A stretch of DNA of 64,000 nt from Altererythrobacter sp. B11 (GTDB taxonomy: Bacteria > Pseudomonadota > Alphaproteobacteria > Sphingomonadales > Sphingomonadaceae): NCBI RefSeq assembly GCF_003569745.1, contig NZ_AP018498.1:2393001-2457000 (forward strand), given 5' to 3'. The notes under the pieces are model-generated. The model made no database searches and had not been told where the DNA came from. It was given only the letters and a program-made list of their open reading frames with translations. This document shows positions 50,338 through 58,534 of this stretch, in pieces. The translations under genes and the position numbers were made by a program. Numbering within the stretch: position 1 is the first letter of the stretch; the number at the start of each line of letters is the position of its first letter.

Positions 50338-52005
50338 TCAGGCCGCTTCATCGAGCGAAAGCGAGAGCGTCTTCCTGTCGCCGGAGATGGTCAGGCTGCG
50401 GTTGTCGGGAATGAGCCACTGGACGTGCTCGAAGACCGCATCGCGCAATTGGGCGAGAAGGGCCTCGTCCTCACCCAGCAGCAACAGGTTGGCGAGATTT
50501 CGGGCTTCATGCTCGAACGCGAGCGATTGCGTGTCCCAGCTGTCGTGCCCGCAATCGTCGGAATAACAGAACAAGCTGGCATGCATCAGGTCGGCAAGGG
50601 CATAGGGCTGCACATTGGCCTTGCCGTCAAAGAGGATCGTCGCCTCGTCGAGCGTCCAGCAGGCATTGCTGCAGACAAGCATGTCCGTGGACATGCAGTA
50701 TGTGGTGGGTTCGGCCGGCGAAGGGCCGCCGGACCGCAGAAGGATTTCGGCGGAGATATTCTCGACCGGTCCGGACTCAAAATCGTCCGGCAGAGCGATA
50801 TCGTCGGCATAGCGATGAAGGACGCCATCGCGCTGCACGGTGAAACTGCAGGACAGGAGACGCGGCAATTCGTCATACCAGCGATAGCCCTCGAAATCGC
50901 GGTTCTCGTGAACCAGGGGACCGCCGAGCGGTGTTTCCTTCGCAAGTGCGCGGGCAAGCGCTTGTTCGATATCGGGTTCGTGGTCGGACATGATGATCAT
51001 CGGACCCGATCGAATGGCTGCGCCCTGGTATCGGTTGGACGTGTCGGCGATGTTCGGCGTCCAGGCATTGAGCCAGCGGTCGGCTTCGGGCAGAGCGATC
51101 CCAAGGTCGCGGGCACGCGCCCAGCCCTCGTAGGAGAGCCGATGAGATGTCTCGCGGCCGATGGCGCGGTAAAGCGCGATTTCGGCCGCTTCCCTGAGCC
51201 GGGAGAGTGCATCGTTTTCGACCATTTCCTTGCGCGCGGGGAGTACGAGCTGGAGCGCCGGCGCATCGACGATATCCACCCGCACCCGCCAGTTATGGGG
51301 CCTCTCGATTTCGCTCACGGTGGGAAGCCGGGAGGCGACCGTCACGCCATGGAAATTGATGCGGGGGGTGTGGATCGCCTCGGTGGTCCCGTCGTGGAAG
51401 ATACCGATGCGACAGCCCTCCCATTCTTCGATGTGGCCGGCGCCGGCCAGAAAGTCCTCGCGCGGGAGCTGCGCGCCCTCGAAATGAACGGGGAGAGGGA
51501 AATATTGGGCCGCGAGGCGCAGCGCCGACCCAAGCTGCTCATCCCACGCGGGCGGCAGCATGATCTGGATCTCGGTGCCGCGCACGATCCCGCACGGCTT
51601 GATCGCGAGCGGCACTCCCCCTTCCCAGCCGTCAGCCGGGATGTGGACCGCCCACCCCCGTCCCGCCGCTTGCGACCATGAGCGGACAACCACATCCCGT
51701 CCGGCGAGGCTGAACACTCCCATGCCGGCGGGATCCTCGCGGGTGCGAATATCCTGCTGCCAGCCCGAATCGCCGAGCGTGAGGAGGTTGGCCGGATCGT
51801 CGATGCCGGAGCCGTCATCGTAGATGGACAGTGCGGTGCCGGCTGGGAGATTGTAAACCGCGACATGGATCGCGCGGGCACCGGCGCGGCGGCTATTCTG
51901 GAAAAGTTCCTGAAGCACGTCGCCGAGCGTGCCGTTGAACAGGCGCGAGACCTTGGTGATGAGCGACTGGCCGACCTCGGGCCGGATGGTGGCGGGAAAG
52001 GACAT
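50338..52005 (-). CDS. GHKL (HSP90-like) ATPase, 555 aa
   Basis: N-terminal Bergerat ATPase fold: N-box ELFQNSRRAGA (near residue 34), G1 YDDGSGIDD, G2 PAGMGVFSLAGRD. The remaining ~350 residues are unfamiliar, with PTYCMSTDMLV and CWTLDEATILFDGKAN. It is not a histidine kinase (no H-box) nor full MutL/HSP90. Such stand-alone GHKL proteins occur in phage and defence contexts. Start ATG 52005 was preferred over upstream starts, AGGAG 10 bases before. A G-rich leader lies at 52052-52073. Confidence 0.82.
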   Translation of the reverse strand: MSFPATIRPEVGQSLITKVSRLFNGTLGDVLQELFQNSRRAGARAIHVAVYNLPAGTALSIYDDGSGIDDPANLLTLGDSGWQQDIRTREDPAGMGVFSLAGRDVVVRSWSQAAGRGWAVHIPADGWEGGVPLAIKPCGIVRGTEIQIMLPPAWDEQLGSALRLAAQYFPLPVHFEGAQLPREDFLAGAGHIEEWEGCRIGIFHDGTTEAIHTPRINFHGVTVASRLPTVSEIERPHNWRVRVDIVDAPALQLVLPARKEMVENDALSRLREAAEIALYRAIGRETSHRLSYEGWARARDLGIALPEADRWLNAWTPNIADTSNRYQGAAIRSGPMIIMSDHEPDIEQALARALAKETPLGGPLVHENRDFEGYRWYDELPRLLSCSFTVQRDGVLHRYADDIALPDDFESGPVENISAEILLRSGGPSPAEPTTYCMSTDMLVCSNACWTLDEATILFDGKANVQPYALADLMHASLFCYSDDCGHDSWDTQSLAFEHEARNLANLLLLGEDEALLAQLRDAVFEHVQWLIPDNRSLTISGDRKTLSLSLDEAA

Positions 52006-52054
52006 GGGATGCGACTCCTGTTTGGCGGAGACCAATTCCCCGCCACATGAGCCC

Positions 52055-52375
52055 TCATCCCCCTCCCCTTTGGATCACGGCGGGATGGAACGGATCGGTC
52101 CAGTCGATGTGGTCGATGATCCAGTCGGGAACGAAATCCCAGTCGAAGCAGAGTGGATAGTCGTTCTGGGCCTCGCGCCAGGCAGCTTCGACGGCATCGG
52201 TCCAGCCAACCACCGTCAACCGCAGCGCTGCGGTTCCAAGCGCATCGAACGTCTTGCCGATCGCGAGAGCCAGGCCGATTGCATCGGGATCGGTGATCGG
52301 CCTGGCGTGTAAGGTCAGAACGGCCTCCCAGAGGCAGGCGGCGGTCTCGAGACTGGCTTGGGAATATTGAGCCAT
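52055..52375 (-). CDS. Hypothetical protein, 106 aa
   Basis: Unrecognised. Contains SLETAACLWEAVLTLHARPITDPDAIGLALAIGKTFDALG and an aromatic/Asp-rich end (DWDFVPDWIIDHIDWTDP). It lies between the GHKL gene and the next small gene, same strand, likely co-transcribed. Confidence 0.58.
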   Translation of the reverse strand: MAQYSQASLETAACLWEAVLTLHARPITDPDAIGLALAIGKTFDALGTAALRLTVVGWTDAVEAAWREAQNDYPLCFDWDFVPDWIIDHIDWTDPFHPAVIQRGGG

Positions 52376-52392
52376 GACGGGTCCTTTCAATG

Positions 52393-52854
52393 TCAGGCAG
52401 CGCGCAGGTCGCAGCCCTGGTAGAGACCGAGATCGGCTGCCATCAGCGTGTCGATGCCGGGCGCGAACCGGTCGAAGGCTGCGTTCAGATCGGCGACGGC
52501 GACGCGGTAGCTGGCCTCGCCGGGATCGAAGTCCAGGGCGAGCATCAGGGGGGGCAACCGAGCGGTCATCTCGGGAAAGACGGTGTGGATGATGAGCGCC
52601 TCGATCCGCCGCGCGACCAGGTTGAGCCGCGCGGCAAGGCCCAGGGGCGTGGCCAACTCACGTTCATACCAGGTGGCGGGCGCTACGACGTCGGCGATGC
52701 GGGTCGAGGGCACCCGGCCATTGCCGATCTGGGCCTGGATGACGACGCAGCGCGGGCGCCGCCGGGCCGCGACCTCGGCGAGCGGCACGAGGGCGCGATA
52801 GTGGTAGGTCGAGGCGGTGCCCGGGGTGCGGGACCGAGAGACGATGACGTCCAT
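52393..52854 (-). CDS. Hypothetical protein, 153 aa
   Basis: No family recognised. Reads YHYRALVPLAEVAARRRPRCVVIQAQIGNG, then a TPLGLAARLNLVARRIEALIIHTVFPEM helix region. Its ATG (52854) has AAAGGA 8 bases upstream; a C-rich/G-rich tract lies further up at 52950-52958. Same strand as its neighbours. Confidence 0.6.
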   Translation of the reverse strand: MDVIVSRSRTPGTASTYHYRALVPLAEVAARRRPRCVVIQAQIGNGRVPSTRIADVVAPATWYERELATPLGLAARLNLVARRIEALIIHTVFPEMTARLPPLMLALDFDPGEASYRVAVADLNAAFDRFAPGIDTLMAADLGLYQGCDLRAA

Positions 52855-52964
52855 TGGTTGTTCCTTTGATGGTGGAGGCTTGGGGCTGCGCGTTCGGCAG
52901 CAGGGAGATCGCCGAGCGAAATTCGCCCGGCGCCCCTTCAAAAAAAGTCCTCCCCTCCGGCTCG

Positions 52965-54098
52965 TTAGCGGGACCGTTCGGCCTTCACGGCGAGGAGGTC
53001 TGCGAACCGAGCCTGGACCGCGGCAGCGTCAGGGAAATGGTCAGGAAGGCCGTGATGGGCCAGGATTGGCGCGCGGGCCTTCGCGATCAGCGAGGCCTCG
53101 GCCAGGCTCGGCATGCGTGGTGGCCAGCCCTTCACATACCGCAACTGCGGGGGCATGGCCGCTTCGAGCGCCCTGCGGTCCTGGGCTCGCAGCTTGGCAC
53201 GCGTGACCTCGTGAAGAAGTCCGGCCGACAGCCATTGAGGCGAAACATCGGCGAGCCATCGTTGAGGCTGAAAGGAGAAGGTCGAGTCCGCCTCGATCGC
53301 CACCAGATGGCGGTAGAGATCGAAGTTGCCAGGGGCGGCAGCGGAGGCAGCCAGGTCGTGTGCCGATGCAAGCACGCAGAAAGCACAGGACAGGCGGGTT
53401 GTCCGGTATTGGACATAAGCTTCGTGCAGCGGCAGCCCGTGGCGCTCATGAATGCCGAACACATCGTCGGCACTCCAGTCGACGGCCGGATGCCAACTGA
53501 GCATGCGCGTGCCGGCGGCGTTGCCGAGCTTTGCGAAGCGTTCGTCAACACGGGAGACCGGGGTCGAGCGCCGGCTCGGGCTTTCGTCGCGGCGCAGGCC
53601 GATGACCGAAACGACAGTCTCGCCCCGGTAGCGGCGCGCCAGTTCGGGGCCGATCACCTGGACCTTCAGTTCGGACGTGCAGAAACGCAGCGATGCCGAT
53701 GACCATGGGCCGATGAGATTATAGGTCTCAAGCGCCTCGTAGCGATGTTTGCCGGAGAGGAAGCGTTGCTCCCAGCGCGACACCATGTCGCCTGCCGATC
53801 GGCTGACAACCAGCATGGGAATCCCCAGCCTGTCAGCGATCGCTGCAACCATAGCCGGGGTCGAGCGCCATTCCGCCCGGCCGAGGTCCGCGTGGATCGC
53901 GATCCGGCGATCGCGGGGATGACCCAAGGCGTCGAGCAGCGCAATCGCGGCGTGGGCCGAAGCGGTGGAATCCTTGCCGCCCGAAAGATTGAAGGCGAAC
54001 CAGGCACCGCGCCGCGCGGCGGCTATGACCCTATCGTCGATCGCAGGCAAAGGATCATCAGGCGCGGCAAGGAAGCCGCGCGCAAGAGCTGGACTCAT
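52965..54098 (-). CDS. PAPS-reductase/ATP-pyrophosphatase-family protein, 377 aa
   Basis: The intact relative of the split gene. The SGGKDSTASAHAAIALLDALG P-loop is at residues ~41-50, followed by ADLGRAEWRSTPAMV and SWHPAVDWSADDVFGI, then RLSCAFCVLAS with a CxxC. Members include sulfate reduction enzymes and DndC/SspD-type DNA sulfur-modification proteins. Without cysH partners or dnd genes nearby the substrate is unknown. It is the second PAPS-family gene of the island and probably has a related role. Confidence 0.86.
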   Translation of the reverse strand: MSPALARGFLAAPDDPLPAIDDRVIAAARRGAWFAFNLSGGKDSTASAHAAIALLDALGHPRDRRIAIHADLGRAEWRSTPAMVAAIADRLGIPMLVVSRSAGDMVSRWEQRFLSGKHRYEALETYNLIGPWSSASLRFCTSELKVQVIGPELARRYRGETVVSVIGLRRDESPSRRSTPVSRVDERFAKLGNAAGTRMLSWHPAVDWSADDVFGIHERHGLPLHEAYVQYRTTRLSCAFCVLASAHDLAASAAAPGNFDLYRHLVAIEADSTFSFQPQRWLADVSPQWLSAGLLHEVTRAKLRAQDRRALEAAMPPQLRYVKGWPPRMPSLAEASLIAKARAPILAHHGLPDHFPDAAAVQARFADLLAVKAERSR

Positions 54099-54143
54099 GC
54101 GGTGTCTCCTCAGGTGCGGTGGATCGGCGCGACTGCGCGCCTG

Positions 54144-54656
54144 TCAGTGGCCGGCAGGCGACCTGTTGTCGTAGAGGGGCTCCGTGCCGGGCTCCCAGTC
54201 GCCGGGCAGCCAGATTCGGCCGTTATAGCTAATTCGCCCCACAGGCGTGTCGGCGACCAACAGCAGTGCCTCGGGGTACATGCTGGCGCCCAGACCCAAT
54301 CGGTCGCGGCGCTCGCAATAGAGGTCGGAGGCTTCCTTCCAGCTGGCTGCGGCAAGCTCGGCATAGCCTTTTTGGGCGATGCGAAAGGGTTTGCGCGAAG
54401 CACCCCGTTGCCGGATCCCGCCGAGGACCCGGGCGACATGTCCGGCATAGACGGCAACGGTAGCCCAGTAGGCAGCGACAAACACCTTGCGGCTCTCCCA
54501 ACTCGATCGCGAACGATGGCGAGCGTCGGCGGCAAGGTCGAGCAGCAGCACTGCGAGCAAGGTGCGGGTATCGGTTGGCATAGCCTGAAGGAGGCGCGCG
54601 GCGGGAAGACCGAGGACGGGATTGCGAACCTCGGCCCTGGCGGAGCGGCGGGTCAT
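54144..54656 (-). CDS. Hypothetical protein, 170 aa
   Basis: Unrecognised. Basic N-terminus (MTRRSARAEVRNPVLGLPAARLLQAMP), then LAVLLLDLAADARHRSRSSWESRKVFVAAYWATVAVYAGHVARVLGGIR, a helix-rich region, and a C-terminal YPEALLLVADTPVGRISYNGRIWLPG. The ATG 54656 lies just after the DUF5983 stop. It sits between the PAPS-family gene and DUF5983. Confidence 0.58.
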   Translation of the reverse strand: MTRRSARAEVRNPVLGLPAARLLQAMPTDTRTLLAVLLLDLAADARHRSRSSWESRKVFVAAYWATVAVYAGHVARVLGGIRQRGASRKPFRIAQKGYAELAAASWKEASDLYCERRDRLGLGASMYPEALLLVADTPVGRISYNGRIWLPGDWEPGTEPLYDNRSPAGH

Positions 54657-54667
54657 GGCAGGGCCCC

Positions 54668-55132
54668 TCACCACTCGAAGATCTCAAGACCGTCGATGCA
54701 ATCCGCGTCGCGGTCGAGAAGAAGCCAACGGCAGCCCTGGGCCCGCGCGAATTCGATGGCGGCCCAAAGCTCGTTTGGGACCATCTCCCGTTCCAGGCCG
54801 TCGAGGGGATCGGTGAGGACGAACCAGCCATAGCCGGCCTCGGCGACACCAAGCGGGCGAGATTCCGGGATCATCGGCGCCCATTGGTCGAGAAGGTCGG
54901 CGGTGGCGGGACGGATATGGCTGGTGCTGATCACGAGATGGCGACCGACGCGTAATGCGTTCGGCGAGCCGATCGGCGGCGCGTCGACCGAGATGCGCTC
55001 GGTCCAGAGATATTCTTCTTCGTGCGCGTCGAAGTAGATCGACCCTGCGTCTTCATCAGGGAGCGTCGAGGGATCGCGCGTGTCGCGTATCTCCGACCAC
55101 CATTCTCGGCAGAATGAGGCGACCTCTGCCAT
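54668..55132 (-). CDS. DUF5983 protein, 154 aa
   Basis: The stronger of two DUF5983 copies: residues ~62-154 read RHLVISTSHIRPATADLLDQWAP, GYGWFVLTDP and AIEFARAQGCRWLLLDRDADCIDGLEIFEW. The DRDAD end is the family signature. N-terminal 60 residues are a distinct acidic segment. Unknown role; frequently near DUF932 and other plasmid genes. Its start is directly adjacent to the next gene's stop (55133). Confidence 0.8.
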   Translation of the reverse strand: MAEVASFCREWWSEIRDTRDPSTLPDEDAGSIYFDAHEEEYLWTERISVDAPPIGSPNALRVGRHLVISTSHIRPATADLLDQWAPMIPESRPLGVAEAGYGWFVLTDPLDGLEREMVPNELWAAIEFARAQGCRWLLLDRDADCIDGLEIFEW

Positions 55133-55354
55133 TTACGCCTCGCGGGTGAAGGCGGCATAGAGGTTGCCTCCATGACGATGGTCGATGAACGCGACGTGGA
55201 TGTCGGCCGACCAGGGAACAACGTGGTTTTCCACGAGCCGTTCGGCCTGTGCCAATTCGTCGCACAGGATATGTCCTGTCGGGTTTGCGTCGGTGATGGC
55301 CGTGCGTGCCTGGGCCAGCAGGCGCGCGAAATCGTCCCTTGTCATATGGGTCAT
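55133..55354 (-). CDS. Small hypothetical protein, 73 aa
   Basis: MTRDDFARLLAQARTAITDANPTGHILCDELAQAERLVENHVV, then WSADIHVAFIDHRHGGNLYAAFTREA. No known family. ATG 55354 has AAGGAG 7 bases upstream. It abuts DUF5983 with no gap. Confidence 0.62.
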   Translation of the reverse strand: MTHMTRDDFARLLAQARTAITDANPTGHILCDELAQAERLVENHVVPWSADIHVAFIDHRHGGNLYAAFTREA

Positions 55355-55409
55355 GGATTGTCTCCTTGGAGATGTGCCGGGCGCACGAACGGGCAGTCCG
55401 AGTGTCCGA

Positions 55410-55904
55410 TCAGGCCCGGTCGAGCGCCTGGGCGATGGCGGCGAGTGCGTCGGCGATATGCTGCTCGACCTCGTGCGTGGTGATGCCGAGGCGGGCCGCG
55501 ATCGCGGTGAAATCCTCGTCGCCCAGGAAATCGGCCAGGAGAACCTGGCGGGTGATTTCCGGCAGTGCGGCGACCGCGCGGGCGTATCGGTCGATCGGCG
55601 CAGCGCCGACATCGGCAAGACCGGCCGCATCCACGCGCACCCATGCCCGCACCCAATAGCCGTCGCCGTCGCGCTGGACGGTCTGCTCGTCAGGGTCGAT
55701 CCGTAGGATATGAGTGTTGGGCCAGCGTTCGCGGGCGGCGGCCACGATAGATAGAACAGTCTTGTCCGGTGCGAGAAAGGCGTCGATCCGCGCAGCGAGC
55801 TGGTAGCTTGTGCGACGCCGGTCGCGTCGCAGGCCGAAGCACGGATGGTCGTTGAAGAAATCGAGCGCCTCGGCAAGGAGGGCGCGAGCGTCATGGTCGG
55901 GCAT
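55410..55904 (-). CDS. Protein with sigma-70 region-4-like HTH, 164 aa
   Basis: The C-terminal ~55 residues (LPEITRQVLLADFLGDEDFTAIAARLGITTHEVEQHIADALAAIAQALDRA) match the helix-turn-helix of sigma factor region 4 (RxxLLxxFLGx...AxxLGxxxxxVExH). The N-terminal part lacks the region-2 features of a sigma factor, so it may be a co-activator, anti-sigma target or DNA-binding protein. A G-quadruplex-type tract lies in its leader. Confidence 0.72.
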   Translation of the reverse strand: MPDHDARALLAEALDFFNDHPCFGLRRDRRRTSYQLAARIDAFLAPDKTVLSIVAAARERWPNTHILRIDPDEQTVQRDGDGYWVRAWVRVDAAGLADVGAAPIDRYARAVAALPEITRQVLLADFLGDEDFTAIAARLGITTHEVEQHIADALAAIAQALDRA

Positions 55905-55938
55905 GGTGGGGTTCTCCGTTGCGCCGATCCCTGACCGG

Positions 55939-55963
55939 CCCCCCTCCCTGCCCCCTTCCCTCC
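55939..55963 (-). promoter_or_regulatory. G-rich leader tract, quadruplex-capable
   Basis: Read in the coding sense: GGAGGG, AA, GGGGG, CA, GGG, A, GGGGGG. Four runs of three or more G with loops of 1-2 bases satisfy the usual G4 rule. It lies about 35-59 bases upstream of the sigma-4-like gene's ATG. A similar tract precedes DUF932 (59779-59801). Confidence 0.55.
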
Positions 55964-55980
55964 GGCTGGATACGCTTGCG

Positions 55981-56145
55981 TCAGGCTGTGTGGGCAAGCA
56001 GCGGGAGCGCCGTCACGTCTCCGGCGGGCGTGGCGCGATCGAGAATGGAATAAGGCAGGCTAGGTACCGCCGGCGGCGCGATCCGCGCCGATTTGGTGAG
56101 CGGGAGCAGATAGAAATGGTTTGATCCGTTCCGGAAGCCGTCATG
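55981..56145 (-). pseudogene. Decayed duplicate of the Mom-like gene's 3' end
   Basis: Translated on the minus strand it gives NHFYLLPLTKSARIAPPAVPSLPY and SILDRATPAGDVTALPLLAHTA then a stop at 55981. This aligns closely with the C-terminus of the gene at 56651 (NHTYLFPLTNAARIAARKVPSLPY and so on). Upstream homology fades after DGFRNGSNH. It shows a second Mom-like copy once stood here, or that the 3' end was duplicated. Confidence 0.8.
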
Positions 56146-56248
56146 TTACGGCCGTTAACGGGCGACAGCATGTCGGAAGCGCAACCCGGCTGTTCCGACG
56201 ATATTATCGTCATCAGCGTGCGGAAATCACGGATGAAGGGACGTTAGA

Positions 56249-56548
56249 TCAGTCGCGGCGAAGGAGCCGGCCTTCTTCCAGTACGACATCATCGAGACGA
56301 ATGGAAATCGGCTTATCCATATTCGGGTGCACATCGCCTTGGTCGGTCGTGATGAAGGCGTCGTGCGTGACTGCATCCGCCGGGATTGGTCCATAATATG
56401 CGAGAAGCGCGTGATTGAATGCGCTGGGCGGTAGCTCAAGGGCCATGCCGAGAAGGGGCGTCCGGCGATGGCAAGTGATCTCGCCCAATGCCGCAATGAA
56501 CCGTTCTGGATTCCTGAGCGGATAGATATGACCTTCGCGGAACGGCAT
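56249..56548 (-). CDS. Hypothetical protein, 99 aa
   Basis: Reads FREGHIYPLRNPERFIAALGEITCHRRTPLLGMALELPPSAFNHALLAYYGPIPADAVTHDAFITTDQGDVHPNMDKPISIRLDDVVLEEGRLLRRD. Family not recognised. A strong AGGAGG lies 7 bases before ATG 56548, so it is translated well. It lies between the mom-like gene and its decayed copy. Confidence 0.62.
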   Translation of the reverse strand: MPFREGHIYPLRNPERFIAALGEITCHRRTPLLGMALELPPSAFNHALLAYYGPIPADAVTHDAFITTDQGDVHPNMDKPISIRLDDVVLEEGRLLRRD

Positions 56549-56650
56549 TTTGGTCCTCCTTCGTCGGCGCTTTATCATTTGAGCGGTCGGAAAATCATAA
56601 TAGTTGCGCATTGCGCCACCAGACGGATCACGTCCTTTATATCATTACGC

Positions 56651-57523
56651 TCAAGCGGCATGAGCCAATAACGGTAGTACGGTGACGTCACCCCCGGTCG
56701 CCGCGCGATCGAGCACGGGGTAAGGCAGGCTTGGCACCTTGCGGGCGGCGATCCGGGCGGCGTTCGTCAAAGGAAATAAATAGGTGTGGTTGCCCGGGTG
56801 CTTCCGGCGGCGCAGAAAACCGACACGTTCGAGATCGGCGAGCCAGTGGGCGGCATCTTCGCCCGAACGACGCGCCCGAGCACCGGCGGCCACCAGCTGT
56901 TCGGCTGCATAGCGCTGACCGCATTCGTCGTTGCGGATCTTGGAGATCGCCCGGCTCGAAATCGGCTGGCCGTTGGGCAGTATGAGATCGATGCGCGCTG
57001 ACGAGCGTCCGGTATAGCGGCTGCCCATCACGCAATAGAGCGTTCCGACATGGCCAGGCATGAACACCTGGCCTTGTTCGTCGGTGCGACGGATCGGATC
57101 GGCATAGGAGATGACCGAAACGATCTCCGGTTTTTCGCGACGCAGCAGTTTGAAGGCGCGTGAGAGCATCCAGGATTCAGCGTTACCGCCTGTGTCGTCG
57201 AGCAGCACGAGGCGCCCGAGGTCGCAGGCGCTCCGCGGATCGGAAAGGCCCGCGGATTTGGGGACGCTGGCATTATTGACCGGGTGGGCGAAGACGCAAA
57301 CACCGACCAGGTCGGATCGCCCGCCGGCACCATTTCGGAAAAGACCGATCGACAGGCGTGTAACCGGCATCGAGGCGGCATAATGATGCTGCCTCACGAA
57401 CGGGGCAGCCTGTTTGACGGTGTCAATCACATCGACGGCGAAGCGCCGGGGATCGATTTCGGTGGCGCCGGGCACCCAGCGGCAGCGCCGATCGCGCCAG
57501 CGCTGGCTTCTGGTGGTGATCAT
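56651..57523 (-). CDS. Mom-like DNA-modification protein (GNAT-fold candidate), 290 aa
   Basis: Features of the Mom family: IVSVISYADPIRR then PGHVGTLYCVMGSRYTGRSSARIDLILPNGQPISSRAISKIRNDECGQRYAAEQLV. Phage Mu Mom, a GNAT-like enzyme, adds a carbamoylmethyl group to adenine and protects DNA from restriction. The N-terminal half contains LSIGLFRNG and CVFAHPVNNASVPKSAGLS, AESWMLSRAFKLL, also as in Mom-like proteins. ATG 57523 was preferred to TTG 57532. Assignment is by pattern; activity and base target are inferred. Confidence 0.62.
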   Translation of the reverse strand: MITTRSQRWRDRRCRWVPGATEIDPRRFAVDVIDTVKQAAPFVRQHHYAASMPVTRLSIGLFRNGAGGRSDLVGVCVFAHPVNNASVPKSAGLSDPRSACDLGRLVLLDDTGGNAESWMLSRAFKLLRREKPEIVSVISYADPIRRTDEQGQVFMPGHVGTLYCVMGSRYTGRSSARIDLILPNGQPISSRAISKIRNDECGQRYAAEQLVAAGARARRSGEDAAHWLADLERVGFLRRRKHPGNHTYLFPLTNAARIAARKVPSLPYPVLDRAATGGDVTVLPLLAHAA

Positions 57524-57597
57524 GAGCGGCAACTCCGGTTGCGGTCGCGACTCCTCCCGCTGCGCCGCGATCGGCGGTGGGAGTAAGCCGGGGCTGC

Positions 57598-57804
57598 CTA
57601 TTGCGCGATCACGCGACGCGTGAGATCGGGTATGCGCGCATTGTCGTAGGGACTGGAGACCGACATCTCGATCGCGTCGCGTTGGGCGCGATACCAGTCG
57701 GTCGCTTCGACCGTATAAGTCTCGGTCGCGTAGGGCTCGCCGCCGCTGGAGAATTCAACGGTGACGGTGAAGGTCTGCATTTCGACCTGGGCGGATGCGT
57801 GCAT
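57598..57804 (-). CDS. Small hypothetical protein, 68 aa
   Basis: MQTFTVTVEFSSGGEPYATETYTVEATDWYRAQRDAIEMSVSSPYDNARIPDLTRRVIAQ, a compact beta-rich protein with no known family. ATG 57804 has AAGGGA 7 bases upstream. Same strand, before the Mom-like gene. Confidence 0.65.
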   Translation of the reverse strand: MHASAQVEMQTFTVTVEFSSGGEPYATETYTVEATDWYRAQRDAIEMSVSSPYDNARIPDLTRRVIAQ

Positions 57805-57906
57805 GATCGGATCCCTTCGATATGAAAAGGGCGGCTCCGACCTGTGTCGAAGCCGCCTCGGGGTGGACGGGTGTTGAAAGTTGGCCCGTTGGGCCGGCCT
57901 GGATGG

Positions 57907-58524
57907 TCAGGTGCCCGCGGCGCTGCGCCAGCGGGTGGCGGCTTCATCAGCCGTCAGCTGGCCATGGCTCTCGGTGCAGAAACGCTGAAATTCGGCGTCC
58001 CAGGCAAGGGACGTGGTTTCCAGCACCTGGATCACTTCCCACAGGAAAGCCGTGGCCGAGCCCGCCTCGGCGACCGGGACCCAGAGGGCGAGATTGTTGC
58101 TGTCCGCGCCGCATCGCTCGCAGGTCTGGCTGTCATAGGTCGCGAGCAGCGACCATTGCTGGGTGACCTCGTCCCAGGCGGCGTTCGCATCCCGGCAGAT
58201 GTCCGCGCTGCCGCAATGGCGACAGCGCGGCATCAGCGGAGCCGCTGTTGGCGTGACTGATTTCGTCCCGTTCGCGAGCGGCGGATTTTCACCCTCGGAG
58301 AAACCGGGAGGGAGCGTCAGCGAGGAGTCGGTATAGGCGCTATCCACACCGGGCCAGATACCGGTCAGGTAAGTGGCGCCGCTATTTTCATAGTCCTCCT
58401 TCTGGCCTTCCCAGTCGTTGTCCTGGACGGCGAGCCGGCAGGCATCTTCGGCGGTGGCCGCCTGATAGGTCCGGTGCCGGAAAATCGGCAGCCGGTAGGT
58501 GCTTTCGATCGTGAAGCTCGGCAT
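57907..58524 (-). CDS. Zinc-ribbon protein, 205 aa
   Basis: Residues ~98-138 contain CRHCGSADICRDANAAW and TCERCGAD, two CxxC pairs that could form a zinc ribbon. N-terminal part: YRLPIFRHRTYQAATAEDACRLAVQDNDWEGQ, and a C-terminal helix region. The family is unknown to me; it is often found near DUF932 in plasmid DNA. ATG 58524 has GAGGAGG 7 bases upstream. It follows DUF932 (gap 10) in one operon. Confidence 0.68.
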   Translation of the reverse strand: MPSFTIESTYRLPIFRHRTYQAATAEDACRLAVQDNDWEGQKEDYENSGATYLTGIWPGVDSAYTDSSLTLPPGFSEGENPPLANGTKSVTPTAAPLMPRCRHCGSADICRDANAAWDEVTQQWSLLATYDSQTCERCGADSNNLALWVPVAEAGSATAFLWEVIQVLETTSLAWDAEFQRFCTESHGQLTADEAATRWRSAAGT

Positions 58525-58534
58525 GGCGTCCTCC

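Noticed and set aside
50278-51681. A 467-codon plus-strand frame opposite the GHKL ATPase gene
   Set aside because: It is antisense to a gene with clear ATPase motifs, and the translation shows no family signature.
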